A stretch of 24,833 bases of DNA, taken from a virus. Numbering within the stretch: position 1 is the first letter of the stretch; every line of letters starts with the position of its first letter. Of the stretch, positions 6,645 through 13,107 are shown piece by piece. The stretch is from positions 1 through 24,833 of IMG/VR virus record IMGVR_UViG_3300044951_001437; one strand, written 5' to 3'. The notes beneath the pieces are model-generated. The model worked only from the letters and a program-made list of their open reading frames with translations. It did not search any database and was not told where the DNA came from. The translations under genes and the position numbers were made by a program.

Positions 6645-6878
6645 ATGAAACCATACTATTACGTAACGATGAAGCCCACTAACGGATTGAAGGACATCTC
6701 AATCCTCTCCAGACATAACACTTTAGAATCTGCGGTTAAAGCTTCGGAGATGTATGCGGAACAGCGCCCGACTGTAACATTCGAAGTGCTACAGTGTGTG
6801 GCGATCAGTAGCACCCCGAAACCCCGTGCCACAACCTTCTACTTAGATAAAGCCCTCAATAATATTCCTACTGATTAA
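6645..6878 (+). CDS. Hypothetical protein
   Basis: A 77-residue alpha/beta protein (MKPYYYVTMKPTNG...). Its ATG follows motif copy 8 by 4 bp, so its expression is probably tied to that motif. No family recognised. Confidence 0.7.
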   Translation: MKPYYYVTMKPTNGLKDISILSRHNTLESAVKASEMYAEQRPTVTFEVLQCVAISSTPKPRATTFYLDKALNNIPTD

Positions 6879-6897
6879 AAAATATTTAAAAAAGATC

Positions 6898-6926
6898 TTG
6901 ACACATCGGTAGTTGGTATGGTAATT
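6898..6926 (+). promoter_or_regulatory. Sigma70-type promoter of 6937 gene
   Basis: TTGACA, 17-bp spacer, GTAATT, then TCGCGGCGAC and the ATG at 6937, 10 nt from the -10. Confidence 0.65.
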
Positions 6927-6936
6927 TCGCGGCGAC

Positions 6937-7191
6937 ATGAACTCAGACAATACAAAACGAGGCAAAGGCAGACCATCAGGATCAAATTCATTCGTAAGAG
7001 TGCGCTTGTGTGATCTGGTAAATTTGATTGGAGCAAACGCTACTGTTCCTGTATCTAAGGTGTGGCTTCGCGAGAATGGATTTGAGGAAGCGGTAAATGC
7101 TCCGCTACCAACAATTTCTTTTCGTGCTGTTGAACCAGAAGCAGAACCAGAAGAAAAAATCGAATTCTCTATCACTACATTTGAAGACTAA
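6937..7191 (+). CDS. Hypothetical protein
   Basis: An 84-residue protein with a basic N-terminus (MNSDNTKRGKGRPSG, AT-hook-like GRP) and a Glu-rich tail (EPEAEPEEKIEF). The centre (VRVRLCDLVNLIG... VSKVWLREN) could be a small helical DNA-binding fold; that is only suggestive. It has its own promoter, and the next gene starts 1 nt after its stop. Confidence 0.75.
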   Translation: MNSDNTKRGKGRPSGSNSFVRVRLCDLVNLIGANATVPVSKVWLRENGFEEAVNAPLPTISFRAVEPEAEPEEKIEFSITTFED

Positions 7192-7192
7192 T

Positions 7193-7459
7193 ATGAAAGC
7201 ACAATCAGCATACTTCTCACTATCTAATGACACTGGCTACGATGCCTTGGAAGTGCATACCGTTGAAATCTTTTTAGACGATTATGCAGATCAGCTATCC
7301 GCAGGAGAAGAGATTTCAGAAAGCGCATCAATATGCTGGTGCCTATACGGTCATATTCCAAACGAAGGATTAGAATGCATCGGTGATTTCTATTCTTTTG
7401 AAGCAGCATGTGAGGTTGCCGAGAAGTTGGGCGGAAAATTATTTCCAAAAACATCTTGA
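7193..7459 (+). CDS. Hypothetical protein
   Basis: An 88-residue protein from the ATG at 7193 (MKAQSAYFSLSND...), directly after the upstream TAA. An upstream in-frame ATG at 7097 lies inside the previous gene and is rejected. The stop TGA is embedded in the TTGACA (-35) of the next promoter. Function unknown. Confidence 0.75.
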   Translation: MKAQSAYFSLSNDTGYDALEVHTVEIFLDDYADQLSAGEEISESASICWCLYGHIPNEGLECIGDFYSFEAACEVAEKLGGKLFPKTS

Positions 7460-7484
7460 CATCACCCCGAAAATAAACCATACT
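7456..7484 (+). promoter_or_regulatory. Sigma70-type promoter of RuvB-like gene
   Basis: TTGACA, 17-bp spacer, CATACT. The -35 contains the TGA stop of the preceding gene. A G-free leader ending AACTACACTACT precedes the ATG at 7519. Confidence 0.75.
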
Positions 7485-7518
7485 CCTCCCCCCCACTAAC
7501 AACACCAACTACACTACT

Positions 7519-8424
7519 ATGTTTGACACACTCATTGGACAAGACCACATCAAAAAAAGCTTTGGCTTCTACATCGACGGCTCAGCGAACGGCGGCATCG
7601 TGCCTCCACTTCTTCTTACTGGTGCGCGAGGTTTGGGCAAGACAGAATACGCTCGCCAGATGGCAAAGAATCTCAAGAAGCCTCTGCTCGAACTCAACTG
7701 TTCTACCATTCGCAACAATCGCCAGTTCTTTGAACAGATTTTCATTCCTGTGATTATGAACAACGACATTACAATCCTCTTCGACGAGTGCCATGCGCTA
7801 CCAAAGGATTTACAAAATGCGTTCCTGACTGTGTTCAACGTAGAGAAAGGTTTCCGCAAGAACTTCGAGTGGGACGGCAGTTCGATGGAGTTCGACTTCT
7901 CCCGCCAAACTTATCTGTTCGCTACAACCGAACCAGACAAAATCTTCGCTCCTCTTAAAGATCGCTTCGAAGAGATTGACTTTCGCCCCTACTCTGATGA
8001 TGAGATGGCAAAGATTCTCCAGAGTCGTGCTGATTGGGTAGAGTTTCAAGATGACGTTATGAATGAGATCGTTCCAACACTTCGCGGCAATGCTCGATCC
8101 GCAGTTAAACGCGCAAAACAAATCTGTCTCTACTGCGAGGGCAAAAACAATTATCAGTTCGGCGACAGTCAATGGAAAGATATGTGCGACAAGCTTGGTA
8201 TCACTGCTGATGGTTTGTCAAACTCAGAGATTCAAATTCTTTCTGTGCTTAAACAGCGAGGTCCATGCACTCTGGCTATGCTGTCAGCTGCAACTGGATT
8301 CTCTCGCACCGCATTGCAACGCGACATTGAGATGCACCTTCTCCGCAAAAACCTGATGCGTATCGACGGTAAACGCGAAATCACAGGTGCTGGTGTCAAA
8401 GCCCTAGAAAAACTTTCTGTGTAG
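7519..8424 (+). CDS. RuvB-like AAA+ ATPase
   Basis: A 301-residue AAA+ ATPase resembling RuvB, the Holliday-junction branch-migration motor. Visible motifs: Walker A GARGLGKT (35-42), Walker B ILFDECH (86-92), sensor-1 FATTEP (134-139), arginine-finger-type LKDRF (146-150), sensor-2 region RGNARSAVKRA (189-199), and a C-terminal winged helix (about 225-300). It is slightly shorter than bacterial RuvB (about 335 aa), with Cys in place of Ile in the DExH box. No RuvA or RuvC is seen nearby, so it may act with host or other phage partners in recombination or replication-fork processing. A clamp-loader-like role is the main alternative. Confidence 0.85.
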   Translation: MFDTLIGQDHIKKSFGFYIDGSANGGIVPPLLLTGARGLGKTEYARQMAKNLKKPLLELNCSTIRNNRQFFEQIFIPVIMNNDITILFDECHALPKDLQNAFLTVFNVEKGFRKNFEWDGSSMEFDFSRQTYLFATTEPDKIFAPLKDRFEEIDFRPYSDDEMAKILQSRADWVEFQDDVMNEIVPTLRGNARSAVKRAKQICLYCEGKNNYQFGDSQWKDMCDKLGITADGLSNSEIQILSVLKQRGPCTLAMLSAATGFSRTALQRDIEMHLLRKNLMRIDGKREITGAGVKALEKLSV

Positions 8425-8433
8425 TTAGTAACC

Positions 8434-8461
8434 GAGGGGGCGGAGTGGTGTCCGTCCCCTC
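8434..8461 (+). terminator. GC-rich hairpin after RuvB-like gene
   Basis: GAGGGG pairs with CCCCTC, extended by GCGG/CCGT to about 10 bp with an 8-nt loop. The T-rich string comes only 14 nt later, so termination may be imperfect. Confidence 0.55.
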
Positions 8462-8494
8462 AAATACCAAATTCTTTTTCGACAAATAAACAAT

Positions 8495-8671
8495 ATGGAA
8501 ATACATATTCCCGAATACATTCGCGAGACATTAAATAAAAGTCCGAACGCTAGTCCATCAAATAATATCATCGTCACACAAATAGACGAAAAGATTTATT
8601 CGGCACGATGGAACCTCCAACCCAATAGAATGGAACTCGACCAACTGTGGGAAGTGAATTGTGAAATGTAA
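8495..8671 (+). CDS. Hypothetical short protein
   Basis: A 58-residue protein (MEIHIPEYIRETLNKSPN...WEVNCEM). The A-rich leader GACAAATAAACAAT precedes the ATG, matching the leaders of neighbours. It lies between the RuvB-like gene and the tRNAs. No family recognised. Confidence 0.65.
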   Translation: MEIHIPEYIRETLNKSPNASPSNNIIVTQIDEKIYSARWNLQPNRMELDQLWEVNCEM

Positions 8672-8691
8672 CTCGCGAAATAACAAATAAA

Positions 8692-8767
8692 GCGCTTGTA
8701 GCTCAGTGGTCAGAGCAGGGGTCTCATAAACCTTTGGTCATAGGTTCAATCCCTATCAGGCGCACCA
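8692..8767 (+). tRNA. tRNA with CAT anticodon (Met or Ile)
   Basis: A 76-nt cloverleaf: acceptor GCGCTTG/CAGGCGC, D-arm AGCTCAGTGGTCAGAGC, anticodon loop CTCATAA (anticodon CAT) on a 5-bp stem, T-arm with GGTTCAATCC, and encoded CCA. It could be elongator tRNA-Met, or tRNA-Ile if lysidine-modified; the sequence alone does not settle it. Confidence 0.92.
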
Positions 8768-8779
8768 AATCAAACAAAA

Positions 8780-8856
8780 GCTTCCGTAGCTCAATTGGAT
8801 AGAGCATTGACCTTCTAAGTCAGTGGTTACAGGTTCGAATCCTGTCGGAAGCACCA
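8780..8856 (+). tRNA. tRNA-Arg (TCT anticodon)
   Basis: A 77-nt cloverleaf: acceptor GCTTCCG/CGGAAGC, anticodon stem TTGAC/GTCAG with loop CTTCTAA (anticodon TCT), GGTTCGAATCC T-arm, encoded CCA. It reads AGA/AGG, codons often favoured by AT-rich phages. Confidence 0.95.
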
Positions 8857-8876
8857 TTTTTTAATCAAAATAAATG

Positions 8877-8904
8877 TTGACAAACTGCCGCGATTTGCTA
8901 CATT
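8877..8904 (+). promoter_or_regulatory. Sigma70-type promoter of 8927 gene
   Basis: TTGACA, 16-bp spacer, TACATT, with a C-rich discriminator and a G-poor leader ending AATTACTACT before the ATG. Confidence 0.75.
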
Positions 8905-8926
8905 TCTCCCGCACCCAATTACTACT

Positions 8927-9490
8927 ATGCACTCACAAGAAACAATACAAGAAATCGGCAACTACGAAAGCTCACTCGACACCGTAGCCTGTGAACTCCT
9001 TCAATACGTCACACCCGAGACGAAAGAACTTTATTATGCTTTTAGCAGGGCGTTGCAGTTTGACCTCAGATCAGAATTCGGAAACGTGTTCGAAAACTTC
9101 CTCGTCACGCAGAAAACAAAAAAAGAAATTCTTAAAGAAGCTTTTGAATACTATGCCGCCGATCCTTCTCGCAGAGCAACTAACGCAGAAGGCAGTTGCA
9201 GATACCTTATGGAAGACGGTCGCAAATGTGCCGTTGGTCGCTGCTTAATCGAAGGAAAGAAAATTTGCTTTGGCGGTATGCAAAAAGACGCTATCTTTGC
9301 AGAGATCCAAGCGAATCAAATCGACAATCTCGACTCTCATTTGTTGCCAGAGTATCGGGGGCATGATGTTGGTTTTTGGCAGGAGCTTCAATACTGGCAC
9401 GATAGCTGTTTGAACTTTACAGAGACAGGTTTGTCTGAAAAAGGGCAGCAGCAAGCTGAGTTTCTTTTGACAAACTATGCCGACAAATAA
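8927..9490 (+). CDS. Hypothetical protein, CRYL/CAVGRCL type
   Basis: A 187-residue protein. The segment around 100-120 (SCRYLMEDGRKCAVGRCL) has paired cysteines typical of a family of phage proteins of unknown function; I cannot name it further. A helical N-terminus (EIGNYESSLDTVACELLQYV) precedes it. It is the only gene of its transcription unit upstream of the 9492 promoter. Confidence 0.75.
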   Translation: MHSQETIQEIGNYESSLDTVACELLQYVTPETKELYYAFSRALQFDLRSEFGNVFENFLVTQKTKKEILKEAFEYYAADPSRRATNAEGSCRYLMEDGRKCAVGRCLIEGKKICFGGMQKDAIFAEIQANQIDNLDSHLLPEYRGHDVGFWQELQYWHDSCLNFTETGLSEKGQQQAEFLLTNYADK

Positions 9491-9491
9491 C

Positions 9492-9520
9492 TTGACACAA
9501 TCCCTAAAATCTATTACTTT
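9492..9520 (+). promoter_or_regulatory. Sigma70-type promoter of 9531 gene
   Basis: TTGACA, 17-bp spacer, TACTTT; the ATG at 9531 follows the -10 by 10 nt. The -35 begins 2 nt after the preceding stop. Confidence 0.75.
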
Positions 9521-9530
9521 TGCGCCCGAT

Positions 9531-9719
9531 ATGAAAGACTACCTTGGACAAGAATTGCAAGTTGGAGACCTAGTGATTTACTATGTAGGCAAATATAGAG
9601 AATTTGCGACGAACAAAATTGTTAAAATAACAAACCATTTTGTATTTATTGATGAAGGCGATCCTCGGAGCAGACCTTTTAAGCAGAGAGGTGAACAAGT
9701 GATTAAAGCCCCCAAGTAA
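9531..9719 (+). CDS. Hypothetical SH3-like small protein
   Basis: A 62-residue protein (MKDYLGQELQVGDLVIYYVGK...) resembling small beta-barrel phage proteins (GDLV.YY...R.F...KI). I start at 9531, not the in-frame ATG at 9477: the 18 extra residues would translate the promoter at 9492-9520 and overlap the previous gene. Function unknown. Confidence 0.75.
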   Translation: MKDYLGQELQVGDLVIYYVGKYREFATNKIVKITNHFVFIDEGDPRSRPFKQRGEQVIKAPK

Positions 9720-9730
9720 TAAAAATTAAC

Positions 9731-9759
9731 TTGACACAACCCACAAAATAAACAACAAT
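9731..9759 (+). promoter_or_regulatory. Sigma70-type promoter of 9773 gene
   Basis: TTGACA, 17-bp spacer, AACAAT. A C-rich, G-free stretch of 13 nt leads to the ATG at 9773. Confidence 0.6.
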
Positions 9760-9772
9760 CCCTTCTCACCTT

Positions 9773-10030
9773 ATGATTACATCAGAACAACTACTAGAAA
9801 ATCGCAGCATCACAGAACCAACGGTCGCAACCCTAATCTTAGATGTGCCGTGGAACGAAACAAATTACGGAAACATTCTGCGAAATTTTTTCGATAACGT
9901 AACAGAGGAAGTCTTTGATAATACAGAGATTCTCGAATACGAGCCAGTCTCATACGATAGCGAAAAGCAAACCTTTCAAATCAAATATACTCTTGGGGTC
10001 GTTGACCTACTGGAACCAATCGAAGCATAA
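9773..10030 (+). CDS. Hypothetical acidic protein
   Basis: An 85-residue acidic protein (MITSEQLLENRSITEPT...VVDLLEPIEA) with a short own promoter. Mixed beta/alpha; no motif recognised. Confidence 0.7.
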   Translation: MITSEQLLENRSITEPTVATLILDVPWNETNYGNILRNFFDNVTEEVFDNTEILEYEPVSYDSEKQTFQIKYTLGVVDLLEPIEA

Positions 10031-10048
10031 TTCTAACACCAAAACAAA

Positions 10049-10189
10049 ATGAAACAAATAAAACAATTCTTTTGCCGCCTATTCAATCGCCGCCAGCCTA
10101 CCTACGGCGCACAGATTTTCCAACAGCGCAGCTGGCTCACCAAGCAGGTCGATGATGCACTCTGGAAAAAATACCAAGGATTAAATTAA
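10049..10189 (+). CDS. Hypothetical basic short protein
   Basis: A 46-residue, strongly basic protein (MKQIKQFFCRLFNRRQPTYG...WKKYQGLN) beginning 18 nt after the upstream stop, with leader CACCAAAACAAA. Its amphipathic basic N-terminus could associate with membrane or nucleic acid. Function unknown. Confidence 0.6.
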   Translation: MKQIKQFFCRLFNRRQPTYGAQIFQQRSWLTKQVDDALWKKYQGLN

Positions 10190-10193
10190 GTTC

Positions 10194-10222
10194 TTGACAA
10201 ATTGCCCCGAAACAGCTACATT
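10194..10222 (+). promoter_or_regulatory. Sigma70-type promoter of Api92-like gene
   Basis: TTGACA, 17-bp spacer, TACATT, C-rich discriminator, then a 39-nt G-poor leader ending ACTAATACT before the ATG at 10262. Confidence 0.78.
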
Positions 10223-10261
10223 TCTCGCGCCCCCCGAAACAACTACTAAACTACTAATACT

Positions 10262-10795
10262 ATGCCTAATTGGACTCACAACAAACTAACCATAACAAAC
10301 TCCACTCCAAAGCTCGAAGAGTTCCTCAAGGAACACGGCTTGTCTTTTGAGGCTATCGTAAAACCAGAGCGTCCTGAGAATTACGGAGATGGTTGTTCTA
10401 CTATCGCCGCCCAAACTGATGCTTGGGGAACTAAGTGGGACTTGGATGAAACCGAAGCAAAAGAAACCGCCGCTTCTCTTTTAGAGAATGACGAATGTAT
10501 TTTCGATACAGCATGGTCGCCACCATCGGAAGCGATTCGCGCACTGAGCGAGTTGACTGGTGCGTCTTTTCTTCTTGCTTACTATGAGCCAGGATGTTGG
10601 TTCTGGGGAGTGGAAGACATCTCCGAAGGTTTCATCTACCCCGAGTTAGATAGCAATGAAACACAAGAGCAGCTCCACGAATTTCTTGTCCAATACATGG
10701 ACTACAGCACCGAAGAGGCTACTGAAGCTGTAGGCTGGGACGAAGAGGACGAAGAGGAAGAAGAAGAGAAGGAGGAAGAAGAATCCAAGGCGTAA
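10262..10795 (+). CDS. Api92-like (DUF1281) protein with acidic tail
   Basis: A 177-residue protein of the Api92-like ferredoxin-fold family found on phages and mobile elements: MPNWTHNKLTIT start, WGTKWDLDE (about 60-68), FDTAWSPPSEAI (about 81-92) and YYEPGCWFWG (about 107-116). Residues about 160-177 form a run almost entirely of Glu/Asp (DEEDEEEEEEKEEEE), an unusual appendage that could mimic nucleic acid. Family function is not established. A Rho-independent terminator follows at 10827. Confidence 0.8.
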   Translation: MPNWTHNKLTITNSTPKLEEFLKEHGLSFEAIVKPERPENYGDGCSTIAAQTDAWGTKWDLDETEAKETAASLLENDECIFDTAWSPPSEAIRALSELTGASFLLAYYEPGCWFWGVEDISEGFIYPELDSNETQEQLHEFLVQYMDYSTEEATEAVGWDEEDEEEEEEKEEEESKA

Positions 10796-10826
10796 ATGCC
10801 AAACGCCAAATAAGCAAATAACAAAT

Positions 10827-10855
10827 AAGCGCACTGGGAAACTGGTGCGCTTTTC
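10827..10855 (+). terminator. Rho-independent terminator of the rightward arm
   Basis: AAGCGCAC and GTGCGCTT form an 8-bp stem around TGGGAAACTG, followed by a T-run (TTTTC). It ends rightward transcription before the convergent leftward arm. Confidence 0.8.
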
Positions 10856-10948
10856 AATTATGCCCCCGATCTAATCAAATAATGCCAAATAAGGAATGAG
10901 TGCGCCTAAATAAGCGATAGGGGGAAATGATGGTCAAAAGTGATATGC

Positions 10949-11037
10949 ATAAACCGTTGAGCGTCAACGAGTTACAGCAAAATGACCCCTACGGGGTCTT
11001 CTCCGTGTAAGTCGTTCATTATCAACAACTTATGACG
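10949..11037. repeat. 89-nt triple-hairpin repeat, copy 1
   Basis: Hairpin 1 has loop GCG, hairpin 2 has loop TAC (closing pair lost), and hairpin 3 has the altered core TTCATTATCAA. It is tandem with copy 2, 7 bp apart, at the convergence of the + and - gene arms. Confidence 0.9.
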
Positions 11038-11044
11038 AGCAGTC

Positions 11045-11133
11045 GTAAACCGTTGAGTTTCAACAACTTACGGCGAAACGACCCCGTAGGGGTCGCGTGG
11101 GTGTAAGTCGTTGAGTATCAACAACTTACGACG
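11045..11133. repeat. 89-nt triple-hairpin repeat, copy 2
   Basis: Hairpin loops are GTT, GTA and GTA. It is followed by a private GC-rich hairpin and the 3' end of the 11177 gene. Confidence 0.92.
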
Positions 11134-11141
11134 ATGATTAA

Positions 11142-11165
11142 CCCTACCCCCGCCAAGGGGTAGGG
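11142..11165. terminator. GC-rich hairpin after 11177 gene
   Basis: CCCTACCCC-CGCCAA-GGGGTAGGG, a perfect 9-bp stem 11 bp past the stop of the leftward 11177 gene. No U-tract on the - strand transcript. Confidence 0.6.
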
Positions 11166-11176
11166 CATACCATGTA

Positions 11177-11437
11177 TCACTTACCGTTAGAAAGGTCTAG
11201 CATATCTTCAGCCAATATCGAGATGAGTTCTTCCGTGTATGCATACGGATCATCGCCGCATGATTGAGCGAGTCTTTCAATCGCATCCCACAGCATAATG
11301 CGGGGGCGGTTCTCGTCGTCCTCGTCAACCAAGGCACAGCAGAGTTGGTCAGCTGTTAGATCGGGAACTTGTGAAAGAAAGTGTCCCGCAGCGCGGAGAT
11401 ATAGGGCGGCATTTTTCGGGTCGTTAAGGTCTGTCAT
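11177..11437 (-). CDS. Hypothetical acidic helical protein
   Basis: An 86-residue protein (MTDLNDPKNAALYLRAAGHFLSQ...) with three helices and an acidic centre (VDEDDENRP). It is the last gene of the leftward arm before the double repeat, and its promoter (11447-11475) lies inside the 3' end of the next gene upstream. Function unknown. Confidence 0.75.
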   Translation of the reverse strand: MTDLNDPKNAALYLRAAGHFLSQVPDLTADQLCCALVDEDDENRPRIMLWDAIERLAQSCGDDPYAYTEELISILAEDMLDLSNGK

Positions 11438-11446
11438 AACAGGGAA

Positions 11447-11475
11447 AAGTTAGTTGTTTCGGGGGGAGTTGTCAA
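11447..11475 (-). promoter_or_regulatory. Sigma70-type promoter of 11177..11437 gene
   Basis: TTGACA, 17 bp, TAACTT; the -10 ends 9 nt before the ATG. The TAA of the -10 is the stop codon of the upstream gene. Confidence 0.85.
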
Positions 11476-11650
11476 GGTTATTTTCGGGAGTGAGATAGAT
11501 TTTTCCGTAAGATGTTTCTAACGAAAAAGAGCCGTCTTGTAACTCCACAAAGTTTTCCATGGTATACATGGATTGTCCGATTTCATCCATGATGCGAGCA
11601 ACAGCCACTTCATCCAGATCATCGCGAGGAATATCAATAGTAATTCTCAT
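11450..11650 (-). CDS. Hypothetical small protein
   Basis: A 66-residue protein (MRITIDIPRDDLDEVAVARIMDEIG...) with a beta-strand start and one amphipathic helix. Its last residues (NNLDNSPRNN) are the translation of the next promoter, suggesting the tail is dispensable. Confidence 0.7.
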   Translation of the reverse strand: MRITIDIPRDDLDEVAVARIMDEIGQSMYTMENFVELQDGSFSLETSYGKIYLTPENNLDNSPRNN

Positions 11651-11658
11651 AGAAAGAA

Positions 11659-11687
11659 AAGTTAGTTGATTTGGGGGGAGTTGTCAA
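11659..11687 (-). promoter_or_regulatory. Sigma70-type promoter of 11450..11650 gene
   Basis: TTGACA, 17 bp, TAACTT; the -10 ends 8 nt before the ATG. Confidence 0.85.
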
Positions 11688-11690
11688 GTA

Positions 11691-11753
11691 TTATGCGCTC
11701 AATGCTAGAATAAAAAGCAGGAACGCAAGAAACAAAATTTGTCCTATGGTCAT
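11691..11753 (-). CDS. Tiny hydrophobic peptide
   Basis: A 20-residue ORF, MTIGQILFLAFLLFILALSA, that is essentially one transmembrane helix. Its ATG overlaps the stop of the GP88-family gene as ATGA, suggesting coupled translation. The second GP88 paralogue is also followed by a tiny hydrophobic ORF (18980-19036), which supports this one being real. Function unknown. Confidence 0.5.
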   Translation of the reverse strand: MTIGQILFLAFLLFILALSA

Positions 11754-12448
11754 GCAGGTTCAATCACAAAGCCCGAAGAATCTTTTTTCGCTTTGCCTTT
11801 TTCGACAAGCCCGACAATGACGTTTTGAGGGTCAAGAAAGCGCAGGTCACTTTCGTCACCGCTAACGACACGATACCCTTTCCAATTCTCAGGAAGCGAG
11901 CCACGGAAAACCACGGCAACATTTCCACCACTGGCAAGAATAGCGTCAACCAATTTTTCGTTAGACTCAGAACGGGAGAACGTCAACTGATAGTTCGATG
12001 GAAATTCACCAGTCAAGAAAGCACTCATTCGTTGCGCTGACTTGGTATAGTCGTAGAAGGTCACTTGAGGAAACAAATCAAAAACAGTTTTGCCGTTCAG
12101 TTTAATTTTTTCCCAAGGAAGATCGCTTGTAAGGTTCAAGCGGAAACAAGGAACAAGATTTTTCTTTTGCGCCGATTTGATTGCGGCAGCTATCTCTTTC
12201 ACAAGTTGCGCCATGAACAAAGCCTTATCTTGAAAGAAGAATTTTGTTTTGGCGATACGGGCAGCTTGAACAGTTGCGAAGATTCCATGTCCCGAAGTGT
12301 CAAGACAAGCAGCCTCACAGCCAACGCTTGAATGCTGGCAGGTGTTGTAGCCCGATTTTGTGCTAGGCGCGAGGTGAACGCCGAACGTCTGGAAGCCTTG
12401 AGCTTCCCCTTTTTTGATTTTGCTATTTGAAGTAGTTAGTAATTTCAT
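11750..12448 (-). CDS. GP88-family phage protein, paralogue A
   Basis: A 232-residue protein of the phage GP88 family (named after a mycobacteriophage gene product). Diagnostic features: N-terminal KLLTTSNSKIKKGE; the cysteine segment NTCQHSSVGCEAACLDTSG (about 35-53, four Cys); RLNLTSDLPWEKI; FYDYTKS; LTFSRSESN; GGNVAVVF; and C-terminal RFLDP...GLVEKGKAK. Members may bind metal through the Cys cluster, but no function is established. About 231-residue paralogue B lies at 19051. Confidence 0.88.
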   Translation of the reverse strand: MKLLTTSNSKIKKGEAQGFQTFGVHLAPSTKSGYNTCQHSSVGCEAACLDTSGHGIFATVQAARIAKTKFFFQDKALFMAQLVKEIAAAIKSAQKKNLVPCFRLNLTSDLPWEKIKLNGKTVFDLFPQVTFYDYTKSAQRMSAFLTGEFPSNYQLTFSRSESNEKLVDAILASGGNVAVVFRGSLPENWKGYRVVSGDESDLRFLDPQNVIVGLVEKGKAKKDSSGFVIEPA

Positions 12449-12456
12449 GCGGAGAA

Positions 12457-12485
12457 AAGTTAGTTGTTTCGGGGGGAGTTGTCAA
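12457..12485 (-). promoter_or_regulatory. Sigma70-type promoter of GP88 paralogue A
   Basis: TTGACA, 17 bp, TAACTT; the -10 ends 8 nt before the ATG. The spacer is C-rich and nearly identical to those at 11447 and 11659. Confidence 0.85.
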
Positions 12486-12489
12486 GAAT

Positions 12490-12849
12490 TTACCACCAAG
12501 AATCGTAAAAAACTTTCTTGCCGTCCTTGATAGCTTGGCGAGCCGTTGCGATAAACTCCAGGGTTTTTTGCTTGTAGTGGTCATCATCGCGAGAATCAGC
12601 ACCAAAAAAGAAACCTTGTGTTTCTGGCAAACTGCTACCAAGAATGTCTTGCTCCAGTTTGTCAAGATTTTCCATATTGAGTTCCAGCGGAATGCAGTTG
12701 AAGGAGCCATCTTCATCATGCTTCTTGGGGCAACCTTGTTTTTCCCACAGGTTTTCCATCCAGCCATGCAGCGCGTTATGCTTGCGCCAGTAGGCGATTT
12801 CTTCTTTGTTTTTTCCTTTTGTAGTGTATGCGAATTGATCGAGTCCCAT
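12490..12849 (-). CDS. MGLD...YDSWW-family phage protein
   Basis: A 119-residue protein of a widespread phage family of unknown function, sometimes mislabelled phosphoglycerate kinase. Conserved blocks: MGLDQFAY, IAYWRKHNALHGWMENLW (about 18-35), FNCIPLEL, LPETQGFFFG and the terminal VFYDSWW. The length is typical. The leader is long and G-poor. Confidence 0.85.
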   Translation of the reverse strand: MGLDQFAYTTKGKNKEEIAYWRKHNALHGWMENLWEKQGCPKKHDEDGSFNCIPLELNMENLDKLEQDILGSSLPETQGFFFGADSRDDDHYKQKTLEFIATARQAIKDGKKVFYDSWW

Positions 12850-12890
12850 AGTATTGATTAGTTAGTTGTTAGTGATTTCGTGACGGGCAA

Positions 12891-12918
12891 AGAATATCAT
12901 TTTGCGGCAGAGTGTCAA
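12891..12918 (-). promoter_or_regulatory. Sigma70-type promoter of 12490..12849 gene
   Basis: TTGACA, 16 bp, TATTCT, then TTGCCCGTC. The ATG is 41 nt from the -10; the leader ends AACTAATCAATACT and has no Shine-Dalgarno. Confidence 0.8.
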
Positions 12919-12980
12919 CATTTATTTGATTAAAAAATAAAAAAAATAAACCTTGACAATCTCAGGCAATCGCTCAAGTC

Positions 12981-13069
12981 GTAAACCGTTGAGCGTCAAC
13001 GACTTACGCCAAAACGACCCCGAAGGGGTCGCGTCGATGTAACTCGTTGAGCTTCAACGACTTATGACA
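12981..13069. repeat. 89-nt triple-hairpin repeat, copy 3
   Basis: Hairpin loops are GCG, GAA and GCT. A TTGACA on the + strand lies 22 bp to its left. Confidence 0.92.
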
Positions 13070-13089
13070 ACCCCGCTTGCGCGGGGGTT
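13069..13089. terminator. GC-rich hairpin after DUF932 gene
   Basis: AACCCCGC-TTGC-GCGGGGGTT with one bulged G, abutting repeat copy 3 and 18 bp past the stop of the leftward DUF932 gene. Confidence 0.55.
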
Positions 13090-13107
13090 GTCAAGTCTTT
13101 TTTTCGC

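Noticed and set aside
9477-9530. Upstream start for the 9531 gene
   Set aside because: The extra codons are the promoter sequence (TTGACA...TACTTT) and overlap the previous gene.
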